Positions 32,581 to 41,096 are shown, counted from the first letter of the stretch. The stretch: 64,000 bases of DNA from DASXHD01 sp036488725 (GCA_036488725.1 DASXHD010000016.1:1-64000), one strand, 5' to 3'. Translations and numbers: made by a program. The notes: generated by a model not told the origin, from the letters alone.

Positions 32581-33990
32581 TCAGGCGATGACGTGGACGC
32601 GGATCGAGTTGGTGCTGCCGCTGACGCCGATCGGCGCGCCGAAGACGATGACCACGCGCTCGCCGGGCGAAGCGAGGCCGCTCGCCATGAGGTCGGCCGT
32701 GCACCAGTCGACGAGCGCGTCGGGCTCGTTCATCGGCGGCATCTCGCGCGGGACGACGCCCCAGAAGAGCGCCATGCGGCGGCGCGCTTTCGCGTTCGGC
32801 GAGAACGCGATCACGGGAACGCTCGGGCGCGCGAGCGACACTGTCATCGCGCTCTGGCCCGACTCGGTGAACGCGACGATGTAGCGCGCGCCGATCTCGC
32901 GCGCGGTGTTGGTCGCGCCGCGCGCGATGGCTTCGCCGATGCTCGTGGCGCGCGAGGCGTACGGCGCGGTCTCCAAAAACGGGCTGCTTTCAGCCTCCAA
33001 AACGATGCGCGACATCATCGACGCGGCGAGCGTCGGGTAGTCGCCGTTGGCGGTTTCGCCCGAGAGCATGACCGCGTCGGTGCCGCTGTAGACCGCGTTC
33101 GCGACGTCGCTCGCCTCGGCGCGCGTGGGGCGCGTGTTCTTCGTCATCGATTGGAGCATCTCGGTCGCGACGATGACCGGGCGCCGCACGCGGCGCGCGA
33201 CGCTCAGGATTTGTCGCTGAATGACCGGCACGCGCTCGGGCGGGAACTCGACGCCGAGATCGCCTCGCGCGACCATGACGCCGTCGGACGCGGCGACGAT
33301 GCTCTCGAGGTTCTCGACCGCGTCGGGCGTCTCCACCTTCGCGACGATGGGTGTCTCTTGTCCCCACGCTTGGCAGATTTCGCGGACCAACGTGATGTCG
33401 CTCGCGCGGCGCACGAAGGAGAGCGCGATGTAATCGACGCCGAGCGAGAGGCCGAACAGGAGATCGGCTTTGTCTTTTTCGGTGAGCGCGCCGCCGCGCA
33501 TCGTGCGAGACGGCAAGTGGACGCCGACCCGGTTGCGGAGCGCGCCGCCGACCTCGACGACCGCGTTGATCTCGCCGGGTTTGACGTCGGTGATGCGCAC
33601 CGCGACGCGGCCGTCGTCGAAGAGGACGTGGTCGCCGACGCGGACGTCTTCGGTGAGGCCCTCGTATTGAATCGTGATGAGCGACGGGTCGTCGGAGTGA
33701 CTGCCCTCGGTGATGCGAATGGTGTTGCCGTTTTCGAGGGTCGGCGGCGTCGCGAACGTGCCGGTTCGCACCTTCGGGCCGCAGAGATCTTGGAGCGCGG
33801 CGACGGCGCGCCGTTCGCGGTCGGCGGCTTTGCGCAGGCGCGCGAGACGCGCGGCGTGCTCCTCGTGCGAGCCGTGCGAAAAGTTGAATCGCGCGACGTC
33901 CATGCCCGAGCGAATCATCTCGACCAGACGATCCTCGCTGTCGCAGGCGGGGCCCAGCGTGCAGACGAGCTTGGTGCGCCGAATCGTCAT
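32581..33990 (-). CDS. pyk: Pyruvate kinase
   Basis: A 469-aa pyruvate kinase, transferring phosphate from phosphoenolpyruvate to ADP in glycolysis. The start MTIRRTKLVCTLGP (33990) is used; an upstream TTG lies in the lysA start. Signatures are ARFNFSHG near residues 35-42, FDDGRVAV, the Mg/PEP region MVARGDLGVE, the signature helix IVATEMLQSM and the RPTRAEASDVANAV loop. The C-terminal domain is complete. Only 11 bases separate it from the divergent lysA start, so the two genes must share a compact promoter or be read from sites inside each other. A GC hairpin follows the stop. Confidence 0.97.
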   Translation of the reverse strand: MTIRRTKLVCTLGPACDSEDRLVEMIRSGMDVARFNFSHGSHEEHAARLARLRKAADRERRAVAALQDLCGPKVRTGTFATPPTLENGNTIRITEGSHSDDPSLITIQYEGLTEDVRVGDHVLFDDGRVAVRITDVKPGEINAVVEVGGALRNRVGVHLPSRTMRGGALTEKDKADLLFGLSLGVDYIALSFVRRASDITLVREICQAWGQETPIVAKVETPDAVENLESIVAASDGVMVARGDLGVEFPPERVPVIQRQILSVARRVRRPVIVATEMLQSMTKNTRPTRAEASDVANAVYSGTDAVMLSGETANGDYPTLAASMMSRIVLEAESSPFLETAPYASRATSIGEAIARGATNTAREIGARYIVAFTESGQSAMTVSLARPSVPVIAFSPNAKARRRMALFWGVVPREMPPMNEPDALVDWCTADLMASGLASPGERVVIVFGAPIGVSGSTNSIRVHVIA

Positions 33991-34001
33991 CCGAGCGAAG
34001 C

Positions 34002-35294
34002 ATGCCAAAAAAGCTCGGGCTGTCGGGAAAAAAGAGAGGTAATCAGAAGCGCGTGCACGTCGACGAGCGCACGATCGCCACAGTCTTGGACGCGCGGGCC
34101 GAAACGCCCGCGTACATTTACGATCTCGACGCGATCGAAGCCGAGGCCGGCGCGCTCGAGGCGGCGTTCGGCAGCCGCGCGCACGGCGTGTTTTATGCGG
34201 TGAAGGCGAACAGCGCCGGGTCGATCGTGCGGGCGCTCGCGTCGCACGGCGTCGGCGCCGACGTCGTGACGGGCGCCGAGCTTCTCCTCGCGCTTGCGTG
34301 CGGCGTCTCGCCGGAGAAGATCGTCTACAGCGGCGTCGCCAAGACCGACGAAGAGATCGACGTCGCGGTGACGTCGGGCGACCGTGGGATTCGCGCGATT
34401 CAAGTCGAGAGCATCGAAGAGGTCGGACGCGTCCACGCGCGCGCCCGCACCGCGGGGCGCGTCCAGCGCATCGCGATCCGCGTGAACCCGGGGCTCGACT
34501 TCGAGGAGCTCGCGACCCACGCGCACGTCGCCACCGGGCACGACGAAGCGAAATTCGGGATCGCGTCGGCCGACCTCGACGCGGCGCTCGCGGCGATCGC
34601 GTCGGCGAAGAACCTCTCGCTCGCGGGCATCTCGTCGCACGTGGGCTCGCAGTTTTTCAAGACGGCGCCGTACGTCGCGGCGGCGCGCATCGCGTGCGAT
34701 CTCTCGCGCGCCGTGCGCGATCGATTTCCGCTCGAGTTCGTCGACACCGGCGGCGGGTTCGGCGTCGACTACACGGGCGCGGCGTGCGCAAAACCGGCTG
34801 ATTTCGTGCGCGAAACGCTCTCGGTCATGCGCGAGGCGCGTGTCGACGATCTCGCGCTTCACGTCGAGCCCGGGCGCGTCCTCGTCGCGGCGCACGGCGT
34901 GCTCCTCGCGCGCGTGATCCAACGAAAAGTCTCGCCGTCGTCGGGGCAGAAGTGGCTGATGATCGACGCGGGCATGAACGATCTCATTCGGCCCGCGCTC
35001 TACCAAGCCAAGCATCGCGTGGTTGCGATCGCGTCTTCTTCGAAAAAAACGAGCGCGTGGCGCGTCGTCGGTCCGTGCTGCGAGAGCGCGGACGATTTCG
35101 GCGAGCACGCTCTGCCGGACGAGGGCTTCGACTACGTCGCACTCCTCGACGCGGGCGCGTACGGCTACACGATGGCGAGCCGCTACAACGGGCGCGCGTT
35201 CGCGTCCGAAGTTTTCTTGCGCGGGACCGAGCTCGTGTCCGTTTCGCCACGCGCGCCGCTTCGCGCGTGGGCCGACGAGCGCGCTCGCACCTGA
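34002..35294 (+). CDS. lysA: Diaminopimelate decarboxylase
   Basis: A 430-aa PLP enzyme of alanine-racemase fold that decarboxylates meso-diaminopimelate to lysine, the last step of lysine synthesis. PLP-binding Lys68 is in FYAVKANS. The family motifs HVGSQFF, DTGGGFGVDY, HVEPGR and the substrate-loop Cys in GPCCESADDF are present, with YNGR near the end. A basic N-terminal extension of about 17 residues (MPKKLGLSGKKRGNQK) is unusual; an internal start near residue 18 is possible. The start lies 11 bases from divergent pyk. No other lysine genes are nearby. Confidence 0.95.
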   Translation: MPKKLGLSGKKRGNQKRVHVDERTIATVLDARAETPAYIYDLDAIEAEAGALEAAFGSRAHGVFYAVKANSAGSIVRALASHGVGADVVTGAELLLALACGVSPEKIVYSGVAKTDEEIDVAVTSGDRGIRAIQVESIEEVGRVHARARTAGRVQRIAIRVNPGLDFEELATHAHVATGHDEAKFGIASADLDAALAAIASAKNLSLAGISSHVGSQFFKTAPYVAAARIACDLSRAVRDRFPLEFVDTGGGFGVDYTGAACAKPADFVRETLSVMREARVDDLALHVEPGRVLVAAHGVLLARVIQRKVSPSSGQKWLMIDAGMNDLIRPALYQAKHRVVAIASSSKKTSAWRVVGPCCESADDFGEHALPDEGFDYVALLDAGAYGYTMASRYNGRAFASEVFLRGTELVSVSPRAPLRAWADERART

Positions 35295-35299
35295 CGTGG

Positions 35300-35305
35300 T
35301 AGCTC
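35300..35305 (+). promoter_or_regulatory. Candidate -10 / small hairpin before osmC-like gene
   Basis: TAGCTC lies 6 bases before the ATG at 35312 and is the loop of a small hairpin CGTGG-TAGCT-CCACG (35295-35309) that leaves no Shine-Dalgarno. Confidence 0.3.
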
Positions 35306-35311
35306 CACGAC

Positions 35312-35737
35312 ATGGCAACCAGCAAAGCAACTGCGCAGTGGAACGGAACGCTCAAAACTGGACAGGGCGTGATGAAACCGGCGAGCGCCGGTGAAATTCC
35401 CTTCACGCTCGGCACGCGCTTCGAAGGCAAGGCCGGCTCGAATCCCGAAGAGGTGATCGGCGCCGCGCTCGCCGGCTGTTTTTCGATGGCGCTCTCGCTC
35501 GCGCTCGAAGAGGCGGGTCACACGCCGCGGTCGATCGCGACGACGACGGCGGTTCACATGGGACGCGAGAACGACGCGTTCATGATCACGTCCATCGATC
35601 TCGACGTCGTGGTCGACGCGTCCGGCCTCGACGCGCACGATCTCGACGAGATCGCGCAAACGACCAAGAAGCGCTGCCCCGTCGGCAAAGCGCTCGGCGG
35701 CGTCCCGAACATCGCGCTCGCAGCCAAGCTCAAATAG
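35312..35737 (+). CDS. OsmC family peroxiredoxin
   Basis: A 141-aa OsmC-type thiol peroxidase that reduces organic hydroperoxides, in the OsmC rather than Ohr branch by sequence feel (WNGTLKTGQGVM, FEGKAGSNPEEVIGAALAGCFSMALS). Both catalytic cysteines are present: Cys56 in ALAGCFSMAL and Cys122 in KKRCPVGKAL. Length is typical. It has its own TAGCTC-type signal directly upstream. The stop is one base from the converging gcvT stop. Confidence 0.94.
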   Translation: MATSKATAQWNGTLKTGQGVMKPASAGEIPFTLGTRFEGKAGSNPEEVIGAALAGCFSMALSLALEEAGHTPRSIATTTAVHMGRENDAFMITSIDLDVVVDASGLDAHDLDEIAQTTKKRCPVGKALGGVPNIALAAKLK

Positions 35738-35738
35738 G

Positions 35739-36830
35739 CTATTTCGCGCGCTTGTAGAACGGCGTCGGCACGACGACCGCTTCGATGCTCTTGCCGCGGC
35801 AATCGACGAAGAAATGCGTGCCGACCTCGGTCTTTGCAGTCTGCAAGTATCCGAGGCCGAGGTTTTTGCCGACGGTCGGGCAGGGGCCGCCGCTCGTGCA
35901 GATGCCGAGGTCGTTGCCGGCTTCGTCTTTCAGCGGGTAGCCGTGGCGGGCGATGCCGCGGCCGAGCATTTCGAAGCCGATCATCTTGCGCGGGAGCGGC
36001 GCGGCTTTGATTTTTTCGAGCGCGGCGCGGCCGACGAAGTCGCCTTTGCCGAGCTTCACGACCCACGAGAGGCCCGCTTCGATCGGGTTGGTCGTTTCGT
36101 CGATGTCATTTCCGTAGAGCGAAAGGCGCGCTTCGAGGCGGAGCGTGTCGCGCGCGCCGAGGCCAGCGGGCTTCGCGCCCGCGTCGACGAGTGCGCGCCA
36201 GAGCTGCGGCGCGTCGTTCCACGCGCAGAAGATTTCGACGCCATCCTCGCCCGTGTAACCGGTGCGCGCCGCGGTGCAGCGCACGTTCGCGACGACCGCG
36301 TCACGAAAATGAAATGATTGGAGCTCCGACAATTTCGCGGCGTCGGCGCCGAGCTTGCCGAGGACATCGAACGCTTTCGGTCCTTGCAGCGCGATGAGCG
36401 CGGTCTCGTCGGTCACGTCGCGAAAGGTGCAGTGGTTCTCCGCCGCGCGCCGAAAGACGTCGGCCATCTTGTCGTGGTTCGACGCGTTGCAGACGATGAG
36501 CCAACGCTCCTGCGCCGCGCGGTAGACGATAAGGTCGTCGAGGATCGTCCCGCGTTCGTTGCAGGCGCACGTGTACAAGGCTTGGCCATCGACGAGCTTC
36601 GAGGCGTCGTTCGTGATCAAATAATTCACGACCTGCGCCGCGTACTCGCCGGTCATCTCGAGCTCGCCCATGTGCGAGACGTCGAACACGCCGGCCGAAG
36701 TTCGCACCGCGGTGTGCTCGTCGACGATGCCCGTGTACTGAATCGGCATCTCGAACCCGGCGAACGGGACCATGCGGGCCCCGGCTTTTTTGTGCTCTTC
36801 GTAGAGTGACGTGCGCCGCGCTTCGCTCAT
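35739..36830 (-). CDS. gcvT: Aminomethyltransferase (glycine cleavage T protein)
   Basis: A 363-aa T protein of the glycine cleavage system: it moves the aminomethyl carbon of glycine to tetrahydrofolate, releasing ammonia. It begins MSEARRTSLYEEHKKAGARMVPFAGFEMPIQY, typical; the upstream start at 36887 would cross the divergent promoter. DVSHMGE and the GYTGEDGVEIF signature, plus the catalytic Asp of the DVSH motif, are present. The C-terminal domain GFEMLGRGIARHGYPL completes it. gcvH and gcvP are not adjacent, so the operon is split here. Confidence 0.95.
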   Translation of the reverse strand: MSEARRTSLYEEHKKAGARMVPFAGFEMPIQYTGIVDEHTAVRTSAGVFDVSHMGELEMTGEYAAQVVNYLITNDASKLVDGQALYTCACNERGTILDDLIVYRAAQERWLIVCNASNHDKMADVFRRAAENHCTFRDVTDETALIALQGPKAFDVLGKLGADAAKLSELQSFHFRDAVVANVRCTAARTGYTGEDGVEIFCAWNDAPQLWRALVDAGAKPAGLGARDTLRLEARLSLYGNDIDETTNPIEAGLSWVVKLGKGDFVGRAALEKIKAAPLPRKMIGFEMLGRGIARHGYPLKDEAGNDLGICTSGGPCPTVGKNLGLGYLQTAKTEVGTHFFVDCRGKSIEAVVVPTPFYKRAK

Positions 36831-36851
36831 GCGGCGGCAGCGTACACCAGC

Positions 36852-36857
36852 TATAGT
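36852..36857 (+). promoter_or_regulatory. TATAGT -10 before the gene at 36866
   Basis: TATAGT lies 8 bases before the ATG at 36866. With no Shine-Dalgarno sequence this is one of the clearest leaderless candidates. Confidence 0.45.
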
Positions 36858-36865
36858 CTCGGCGC

Positions 36866-37669
36866 ATGAACGGCTGGGACCGCGCATCGCCCGGTTACCT
36901 CGCGCAGTGGCAGCCGCAGCTCGCGCCTTACGACGTCGATCTCGCGTTCGAGCTCGGGCTGCGCGAAGGCGACTGCGTGCTCTCGACTCCCGGCTCGGAG
37001 GTCGTCGCGCTCGCGCGCGCGGTGGGCGATCGGGGGCGAGTTCACGCCGTCGCCGCGACCGAAGACGTACTTGTATTATGCAAGGAACGCGTTCGCGCCT
37101 CCGCGCTCGCCGACCGCGTCGAGACGCTCGCCGCGCCGCGAGGGCCGTACGACGCGGCGGTGTCGGCGTTCGATTTCGACGTCGCCGCGGGCAGGGCGCA
37201 CCTCGCCGCGCTGCGCGAAGCGATCGGCCCGCGCGGAAAGATCGGCGTCATGCTCTGGGGCCCGCCGGCCGAGGACGATCCGGAACGCGTCTTCGCGCGC
37301 GCGATCGACGCGGTCGCGCCCGAGATCGCGGCGAGCGCAGTGTGGCCCGACGTCGCGCGCGCGACCCTCGCTTCGCTCTTCGAAGCCGCGGGCCTCGCGC
37401 TCATTCGCCACACGGTCGTCTCGCACGCGATGATCTTCCAGCACGCCGAGCGTTTCGCGACCGCGCTCCTCGCCGCGCGCAGCTACGGTCCGAAGCTCCG
37501 CGCGCTCGGCGACCCGGCCGTCGCCGCCGTGCTCGCGCGTTTCTACGAACGCGTCGGTCAAGACGACGCGATCTCGTACGCGCCCGCAGCGACGATCGTG
37601 ATCGGCGCGCTGCCCGGCGCCGAAATCGAGCTCCCGCATCGCCCGAGCGTGCGGGTCCCCGTCATTTGA
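36866..37669 (+). CDS. Degenerate SAM methyltransferase-like protein
   Basis: A 267-aa cytoplasmic protein with class I methyltransferase architecture: helical N-terminus (PGYLAQWQPQLAPYDVDLAFELGL), a motif-I position reading DCVLSTPGSEVVALARAVG, then GRVHAVAATEDVLVLCKER, and AAVSAFDF where motif IV should be. Motif I lacks the normal G-x-G-x-G loop (STPGSEV), so SAM binding is doubtful; it may bind something else or be inactive. TATAGT lies 8 bases before the ATG. The LVLCKER segment is encoded with a TTA codon inside a TGTATTATGCA repeat (37072-37082). Confidence 0.55.
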   Translation: MNGWDRASPGYLAQWQPQLAPYDVDLAFELGLREGDCVLSTPGSEVVALARAVGDRGRVHAVAATEDVLVLCKERVRASALADRVETLAAPRGPYDAAVSAFDFDVAAGRAHLAALREAIGPRGKIGVMLWGPPAEDDPERVFARAIDAVAPEIAASAVWPDVARATLASLFEAAGLALIRHTVVSHAMIFQHAERFATALLAARSYGPKLRALGDPAVAAVLARFYERVGQDDAISYAPAATIVIGALPGAEIELPHRPSVRVPVI

Positions 37670-37671
37670 TG

Positions 37672-37677
37672 TAGCTT
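37672..37677 (+). promoter_or_regulatory. Candidate -10 of the lemA-like gene
   Basis: TAGCTT lies 10 bases before the ATG at 37688. Confidence 0.35.
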
Positions 37678-37687
37678 CCCCGTCGCC

Positions 37688-38275
37688 ATGAAGACCGGTC
37701 TTCGCCTGCTCGTTCTCCTCGTCCTCGCGCTCGTCATGAGCTGTGAGAACTACGACAAGCTCGTCGACCTCGACGCGACGTGCGACCAAAAGTGGGGCGA
37801 CGTGCAGACGCAGCTCCAGCGTCGCTACGACTTGGTGCCGAACCTCGTGTCGACGGTGAAGGCGCAAGCGAAGTTCGAGCAAGACACGCTCGACAAAGTC
37901 ACCGAGGCGCGCGCGAGCGCGACGCAAGTGAAGCTGAGCGGCGAAGATTTCAGCGACCCGCAAAAAATGGCCGATTTCAACAAGGCGCAGGGCGCGCTCT
38001 CGGGCGCGCTGTCGCGGCTCCTGGTCGCGAGCGAAAATTATCCCGAGCTGAAGTCGAACCAAGCCTTCCATGATTTGCGCGTCGAGCTCGAAGGCACCGA
38101 GAACCGCATCAACCGCGCGCGCCAGGACTACAACGCCGCGGTGAAGGACTACAACGCCGAGCTCGGACACGTTCGCGGGCAAGCGATCAACAAAGTCACC
38201 GGCAAGCCGTTCAAGAAGCGCGAGTACTTCAGCGCCGACAGCGACGCGACGGCCGCGCCCAAAGTTTCGTTCTAA
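37688..38275 (+). CDS. LemA family lipoprotein-like protein
   Basis: A 195-aa protein of the LemA family. The leader MKTGLRLLVLLVLALVMSCENY contains lipobox VMSC, and the mature part begins with the family pattern NYDKLVDLDATCDQKWGDVQTQLQRRYDLVPNLV, a long helical bundle (the LemA fold). LemA proteins have an N-terminal anchor and a large coiled helical domain; their role is poorly known. Here the anchor appears lipid-type. The stop overlaps the converging desulfhydrase stop by three to four bases. Confidence 0.9.
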   Translation: MKTGLRLLVLLVLALVMSCENYDKLVDLDATCDQKWGDVQTQLQRRYDLVPNLVSTVKAQAKFEQDTLDKVTEARASATQVKLSGEDFSDPQKMADFNKAQGALSGALSRLLVASENYPELKSNQAFHDLRVELEGTENRINRARQDYNAAVKDYNAELGHVRGQAINKVTGKPFKKREYFSADSDATAAPKVSF

Positions 38276-39219
38276 CCGCGCAGCAGGCGCTCGACCGCGC
38301 GCGGAAGCGGCGGCGCGTTTTCGAGGAGCTCGTCGAGCGGGGCGCTCGAGAGCGTGTGCCAGTAGAGGACGTTCGAATTGGGTGTATTCTGCACGTATGC
38401 GAGCGCGCCCGCGAAGCACTTCGCGGTGTAGGTGAGGTCGAGCGAAAGGCCGTTTTCGCGGCCGATTTCGAGCGCGCGGCGCGCCGAGTCGGTGGGCTCG
38501 CCGTAGCCGCGACCGAGCTCGCTCGTGACGATCTGCAAGCGGCCTTCGAGCGCGCGCGGATCGCGGCCGCCGGCTGCGGCGTAGACGCGGCGAACGAGCC
38601 GGCGCGTCCAGCCGGTGACGAACCAGACCGGCGACGCGACGACCACGCCGATGACGATGGTCTTCATTCCCGCGAGCGCGACGCCCGCGGTGAGACCGGC
38701 GGCGGTGCCGCCCGAGCCGAGCGTGACGACGATCGCGTCGGGCTCGGGCAGGAGGCCGGTTTCGATTTGTTTCGCGAGCTCGAACGCCGCATCGACGTAG
38801 CCGAGCGAGCCAACGACGTTCGAACCGCCCATCGGCACGAGGTACGCGTCGCGGCCGCCGTGGAGCAGCGCGGAGATCCCCGCGCCGACGTACGTGCGCG
38901 CGGGCCTGAGCGTCGCGCCCGCCGCGAGATCGGCGCGCACGTTGCGCTCGACGTGCTCGGTGCGCCGCTGCGGAACGATCGCCGCTTCGACGCCGAGCCC
39001 CGCGCGCGCGCCGAAAACCGCCGTCGCGAGGACGTGGTGGCTGCCGACCGCGCCGACCGTCACGATGCGCTTTTTTCCGCGCTCGATCGCGTCGGGAATG
39101 AGCCGCTCGAGCTTGCGGACTTTGTTTCCGCCGTAGACGGGGCTCGTCAGATCGTCGCGCTTGACCCAGAGTCCGAGCTTGTCGAGGCGCTCGACGGGCG
39201 TGGGATATTGGCCGATCAT
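38272..39219 (-). CDS. PLP-dependent D-cysteine desulfhydrase / ACC deaminase-like enzyme
   Basis: A 315-aa fold-II PLP enzyme of the ACC deaminase / D-cysteine desulfhydrase group. Family motifs are YPTPVERL at the start, KRDDLTSPVYGGNKVRKLE with PLP-lysine Lys33, then VTVGAVGSHHVLATAVF and GSGGTAAGLTAG, the phosphate-binding loop. The reaction is probably beta-elimination from D-cysteine or a related amino acid; ACC deamination is possible, and sequence alone does not separate them. An inverted repeat TGTATTCTGCA lies inside the gene (38383-38393). Confidence 0.9.
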   Translation of the reverse strand: MIGQYPTPVERLDKLGLWVKRDDLTSPVYGGNKVRKLERLIPDAIERGKKRIVTVGAVGSHHVLATAVFGARAGLGVEAAIVPQRRTEHVERNVRADLAAGATLRPARTYVGAGISALLHGGRDAYLVPMGGSNVVGSLGYVDAAFELAKQIETGLLPEPDAIVVTLGSGGTAAGLTAGVALAGMKTIVIGVVVASPVWFVTGWTRRLVRRVYAAAGGRDPRALEGRLQIVTSELGRGYGEPTDSARRALEIGRENGLSLDLTYTAKCFAGALAYVQNTPNSNVLYWHTLSSAPLDELLENAPPLPRAVERLLRG

Positions 39220-39270
39220 GCGGAGCGGAAACCTCGCCGAAACAAAGCGAGACGATGATAGCGAGCGCGC

Positions 39271-39609
39271 GTGAAAAAGATCGAAGCCATCATCAAGCCG
39301 TTCAAGCTCGACGAGGTCAAAGACGCGCTCGCCGAGGTGGGCATTCAGGGCATGACGGTGACCGAAGTCAAAGGCTTCGGTCGAACCGGCGGCAAAAAAG
39401 AGGTCTACCGCGGCTCGGCTTACGTGGTCGATTTCGTGCCGAAGGTGAAGCTCGAGATCGTCGTCGTGGACGAGCTCGTCGCCGACGTGCTCGAAGCGAT
39501 CGAGAAAAGCGCCAAAACCGGCCGCATCGGCGACGGGAAGATTTTCGTGTCGCCGATCGAAGAGGTCGTCCGAATCCGCACGGGCGAGCGCGGCAAAGAC
39601 GCGATTTAG
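39271..39609 (+). CDS. glnB: Nitrogen regulatory protein P-II
   Basis: A 112-aa PII protein starting at GTG 39271; the fifth residue onward reads EAIIKPFKLDEVKDALAEVG, as in GlnB. PII senses 2-oxoglutarate and ATP/ADP and is uridylylated on Tyr51, which is kept here (YRGSAYVVDFVPK). The other signature, GKIFV (here DGKIFVSPIEEVVRIRTGE), is complete. It is typical in length. It is solitary: no amtB or glnA is next to it, so GlnB rather than GlnK is preferred. Confidence 0.95.
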   Translation: MKKIEAIIKPFKLDEVKDALAEVGIQGMTVTEVKGFGRTGGKKEVYRGSAYVVDFVPKVKLEIVVVDELVADVLEAIEKSAKTGRIGDGKIFVSPIEEVVRIRTGERGKDAI

Positions 39610-39610
39610 A

Positions 39611-40198
39611 TCAGTCGCTCTTCTTCGGTGCGGGCGCGCCGGCGAGGACGGTCTTCATCGTTTTGTCGTCGACGACCGTGCGCATCTCTTGTTCGAGCAC
39701 GAGCCGTTCGGGGCGGCCGTCGCTTTTTTCGAGGTGGGGCAGGGGCATTTCGCGGACGGCGGCGAGCACGCGTTTCAATGACGTGACGTCGCCGTGATCG
39801 GTCGACGCGGTCGCGACGAGCCCGCCGAGAACGATGAAGCCCGCCTTTGCGGTCGCGCGCTTCGCGTCGGGGTCGACCTTGTCTTGCGCATCGCGCGCCG
39901 CTTGCGAGGCCGCGCGTAGGCCGTCGGCGTCGGCGTTTTGTTTGGCCATGTCGTCGAGCGCGTGAAGAACCGTTTCACGCGTCGGCGATTGCAGCATTCG
40001 AATCGCGTTGTCGGCGTCGACGCGCCGCTCCTCGGTGTAGACGCGGCTCTTCGCAGCGACGGCCCACCACGCGCCGCGCGTGACGGGCACGCTCGCCGTC
40101 GGGATTTCGGACACGGTCGCGCTCGGCGCGGCGTCGAGGGCGGCGTCGGGTTTGGTGCAGGCGAGGAAGGCGAACGGGAGGACCCAGGCGATTTTCAT
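39611..40198 (-). CDS. Hypothetical lipoprotein
   Basis: A 195-aa lipoprotein; start 40198 gives MKIAWVLPFAFLACTKPDA with lipobox FLAC (Cys14). A longer frame upstream would run through GGAGAC repeats and is rejected. The body is helical and charged (RRVDADNAIRMLQS, ETVLHALDDMAKQNADADGL) with one hydrophobic stretch (GFIVLGGLVATAS). No family is recognised. It converges with glnB, leaving one base between the stops. Confidence 0.7.
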   Translation of the reverse strand: MKIAWVLPFAFLACTKPDAALDAAPSATVSEIPTASVPVTRGAWWAVAAKSRVYTEERRVDADNAIRMLQSPTRETVLHALDDMAKQNADADGLRAASQAARDAQDKVDPDAKRATAKAGFIVLGGLVATASTDHGDVTSLKRVLAAVREMPLPHLEKSDGRPERLVLEQEMRTVVDDKTMKTVLAGAPAPKKSD

Positions 40199-40210
40199 GG
40201 AGTGCGATCT

Positions 40211-40259
40211 CGGAGACGGAGACGGGAGCGGAGACGGGAGCGGAGACGGAGACGGAGAC
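40211..40259 (+). repeat. GGAGAC-type simple repeat (left flank)
   Basis: Tandem CGGAGA / CGGGAG hexamers in purine-rich orientation. The 15-mer CGGAGACGGAGACGG at 40211-40225 recurs in the same orientation at 41240-41254, so the two tracts flank the four-helix-bundle module as direct repeats. Confidence 0.7.
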
Positions 40260-40262
40260 TTT

Positions 40263-40361
40263 GCTCGCTCGGGATTTTCGAGGGTAGCGCCGTGCTCGGG
40301 CCGTTCAAGGACGACGCCGAAGGCGTCGCCGGCTTCGCCGGTGCTTCGCATCCTTGAGCGG
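40263..40361 (+). repeat. 99-base leader element, left copy of inverted pair
   Basis: Opens GCTCGCTCGGGATTTTCGAG and ends CGCATCCTTGAGCGG; the right copy is the reverse complement at 41097-41195. By my alignment there are nine differences, about 91% identity. It contains two tandem hairpins: GACGCC-GAA-GGCGTC (40313-40327) and CCGGC-TTC-GCCGG (40329-40341). It lies 49 bases before the gene at 40411. Confidence 0.8.
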
Positions 40362-40410
40362 TCCTCCGCGCGGCGCTTTGGGGGTTGGTGTTTCTCGAAA
40401 GGAGACACTC

Positions 40411-40728
40411 ATGCTCAGGATCTACGACACGTCACTCGAAGTGATTCGCAGGCTGCGGCCGACCGTCGACGCGATCGCGCGATACGATTCGGACCTTGCT
40501 CGACAGATGCGAAGAGCGTTGGCGAGCATCACGCTCAACATCGCGGAGGGCAGCTATGCGAGAGGGCGCAACCGCCACGCGCTCTACCAAGTCGCGCTCG
40601 GCTCTGCGAAAGAGACCAAAGCCTGCATCGATGTGGCGGTGAGCTTCGGCTACGTCGAGCGCGCCGATCCCGAGGCCCTCGCGGGCCTCGGGTCGATCTG
40701 CGCAGTGCTCTACAGCCTCGTCACGTAG
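40411..40728 (+). CDS. Four-helix-bundle protein (23S-IVP / S23 family), copy 1
   Basis: A 105-aa all-helical protein of the 23S-rRNA-intervening-sequence / four-helix-bundle family. It shows the family pattern MLRIYDTSLEVIRRL..., QMRRALASITLNIAEGSYARG, FxxA-type YQVALGSAKETKACIDVAVSFGY. RBS GGAG lies 6 bases before ATG 40411. No rRNA gene is near, so it is a free-standing member. Family relatives include the Avd accessory protein of diversity-generating retroelements, known to bind nucleic acid; its function is not proven here. It converges with and overlaps its paralogue by 8 bases (ends ...LVT). Confidence 0.88.
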   Translation: MLRIYDTSLEVIRRLRPTVDAIARYDSDLARQMRRALASITLNIAEGSYARGRNRHALYQVALGSAKETKACIDVAVSFGYVERADPEALAGLGSICAVLYSLVT

Positions 40729-41038
40729 CGAGGCGATAGAGCGTTGCAGCGATTCGGTCGATCGCATCGCGAAGGCGAGGGTCGACCGGATCGATGTAAC
40801 CGAGCGCCTCGGCGACATCGAGACACGCTTTCACTTCATGCGTCGATCCAAGCGCGCTGCGAAACCGCATTCTCTCGTTGCCGCCGGTGCACCCGTAAGC
40901 CTCCGCCGTGTTGAGCGCGATGCTGCTCGCGGCGCGCCGAGCTTGCCTCGCGAGGTCCGCGTCGTGGCGAGCAATCTCGCGAATGATCGGCGCAAGCATC
41001 TTGAGCACTTCGATGATTAACCAATAGATCCGAAGCAT
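40721..41038 (-). CDS. Four-helix-bundle protein (23S-IVP / S23 family), copy 2
   Basis: A 105-aa protein, exactly the length of copy 1, and about half identical to it by eye (shared MLRIY, EIARHDADLARQARRA, ALGST, VKACLDVA and LYRLAT ends). RBS AGAAGGAG is near ATG 41038. The N-terminus differs (WLIIEVLKML) while the helical core (ARRAASSIALNTAEAYG) is kept. Its stop TGA overlaps the copy 1 stop TAG within TCACGTAG. The leader is the inverted copy of the leader of copy 1, so the whole gene-plus-leader module appears as an inverted duplication. Antisense overlap at the 3' ends may matter for expression. Confidence 0.88.
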   Translation of the reverse strand: MLRIYWLIIEVLKMLAPIIREIARHDADLARQARRAASSIALNTAEAYGCTGGNERMRFRSALGSTHEVKACLDVAEALGYIDPVDPRLRDAIDRIAATLYRLAT

Positions 41039-41096
41039 GCTGAGACTCCTTCTCGCTTTCGCGAAATAAAAAATCCCAGCAGCGCGGCGCGCAGGG

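Noticed and set aside
40263..40357. A possible conserved peptide (LGIFEGSA...GASHP) shared by both leaders
   Set aside because: Six of seven changed codons are non-synonymous while hairpin stems are preserved, so the conservation is in structure, not in peptide.
40411..41038. A 23S rRNA intervening sequence
   Set aside because: No 23S rRNA sequence is nearby; the genes stand between ordinary protein genes.
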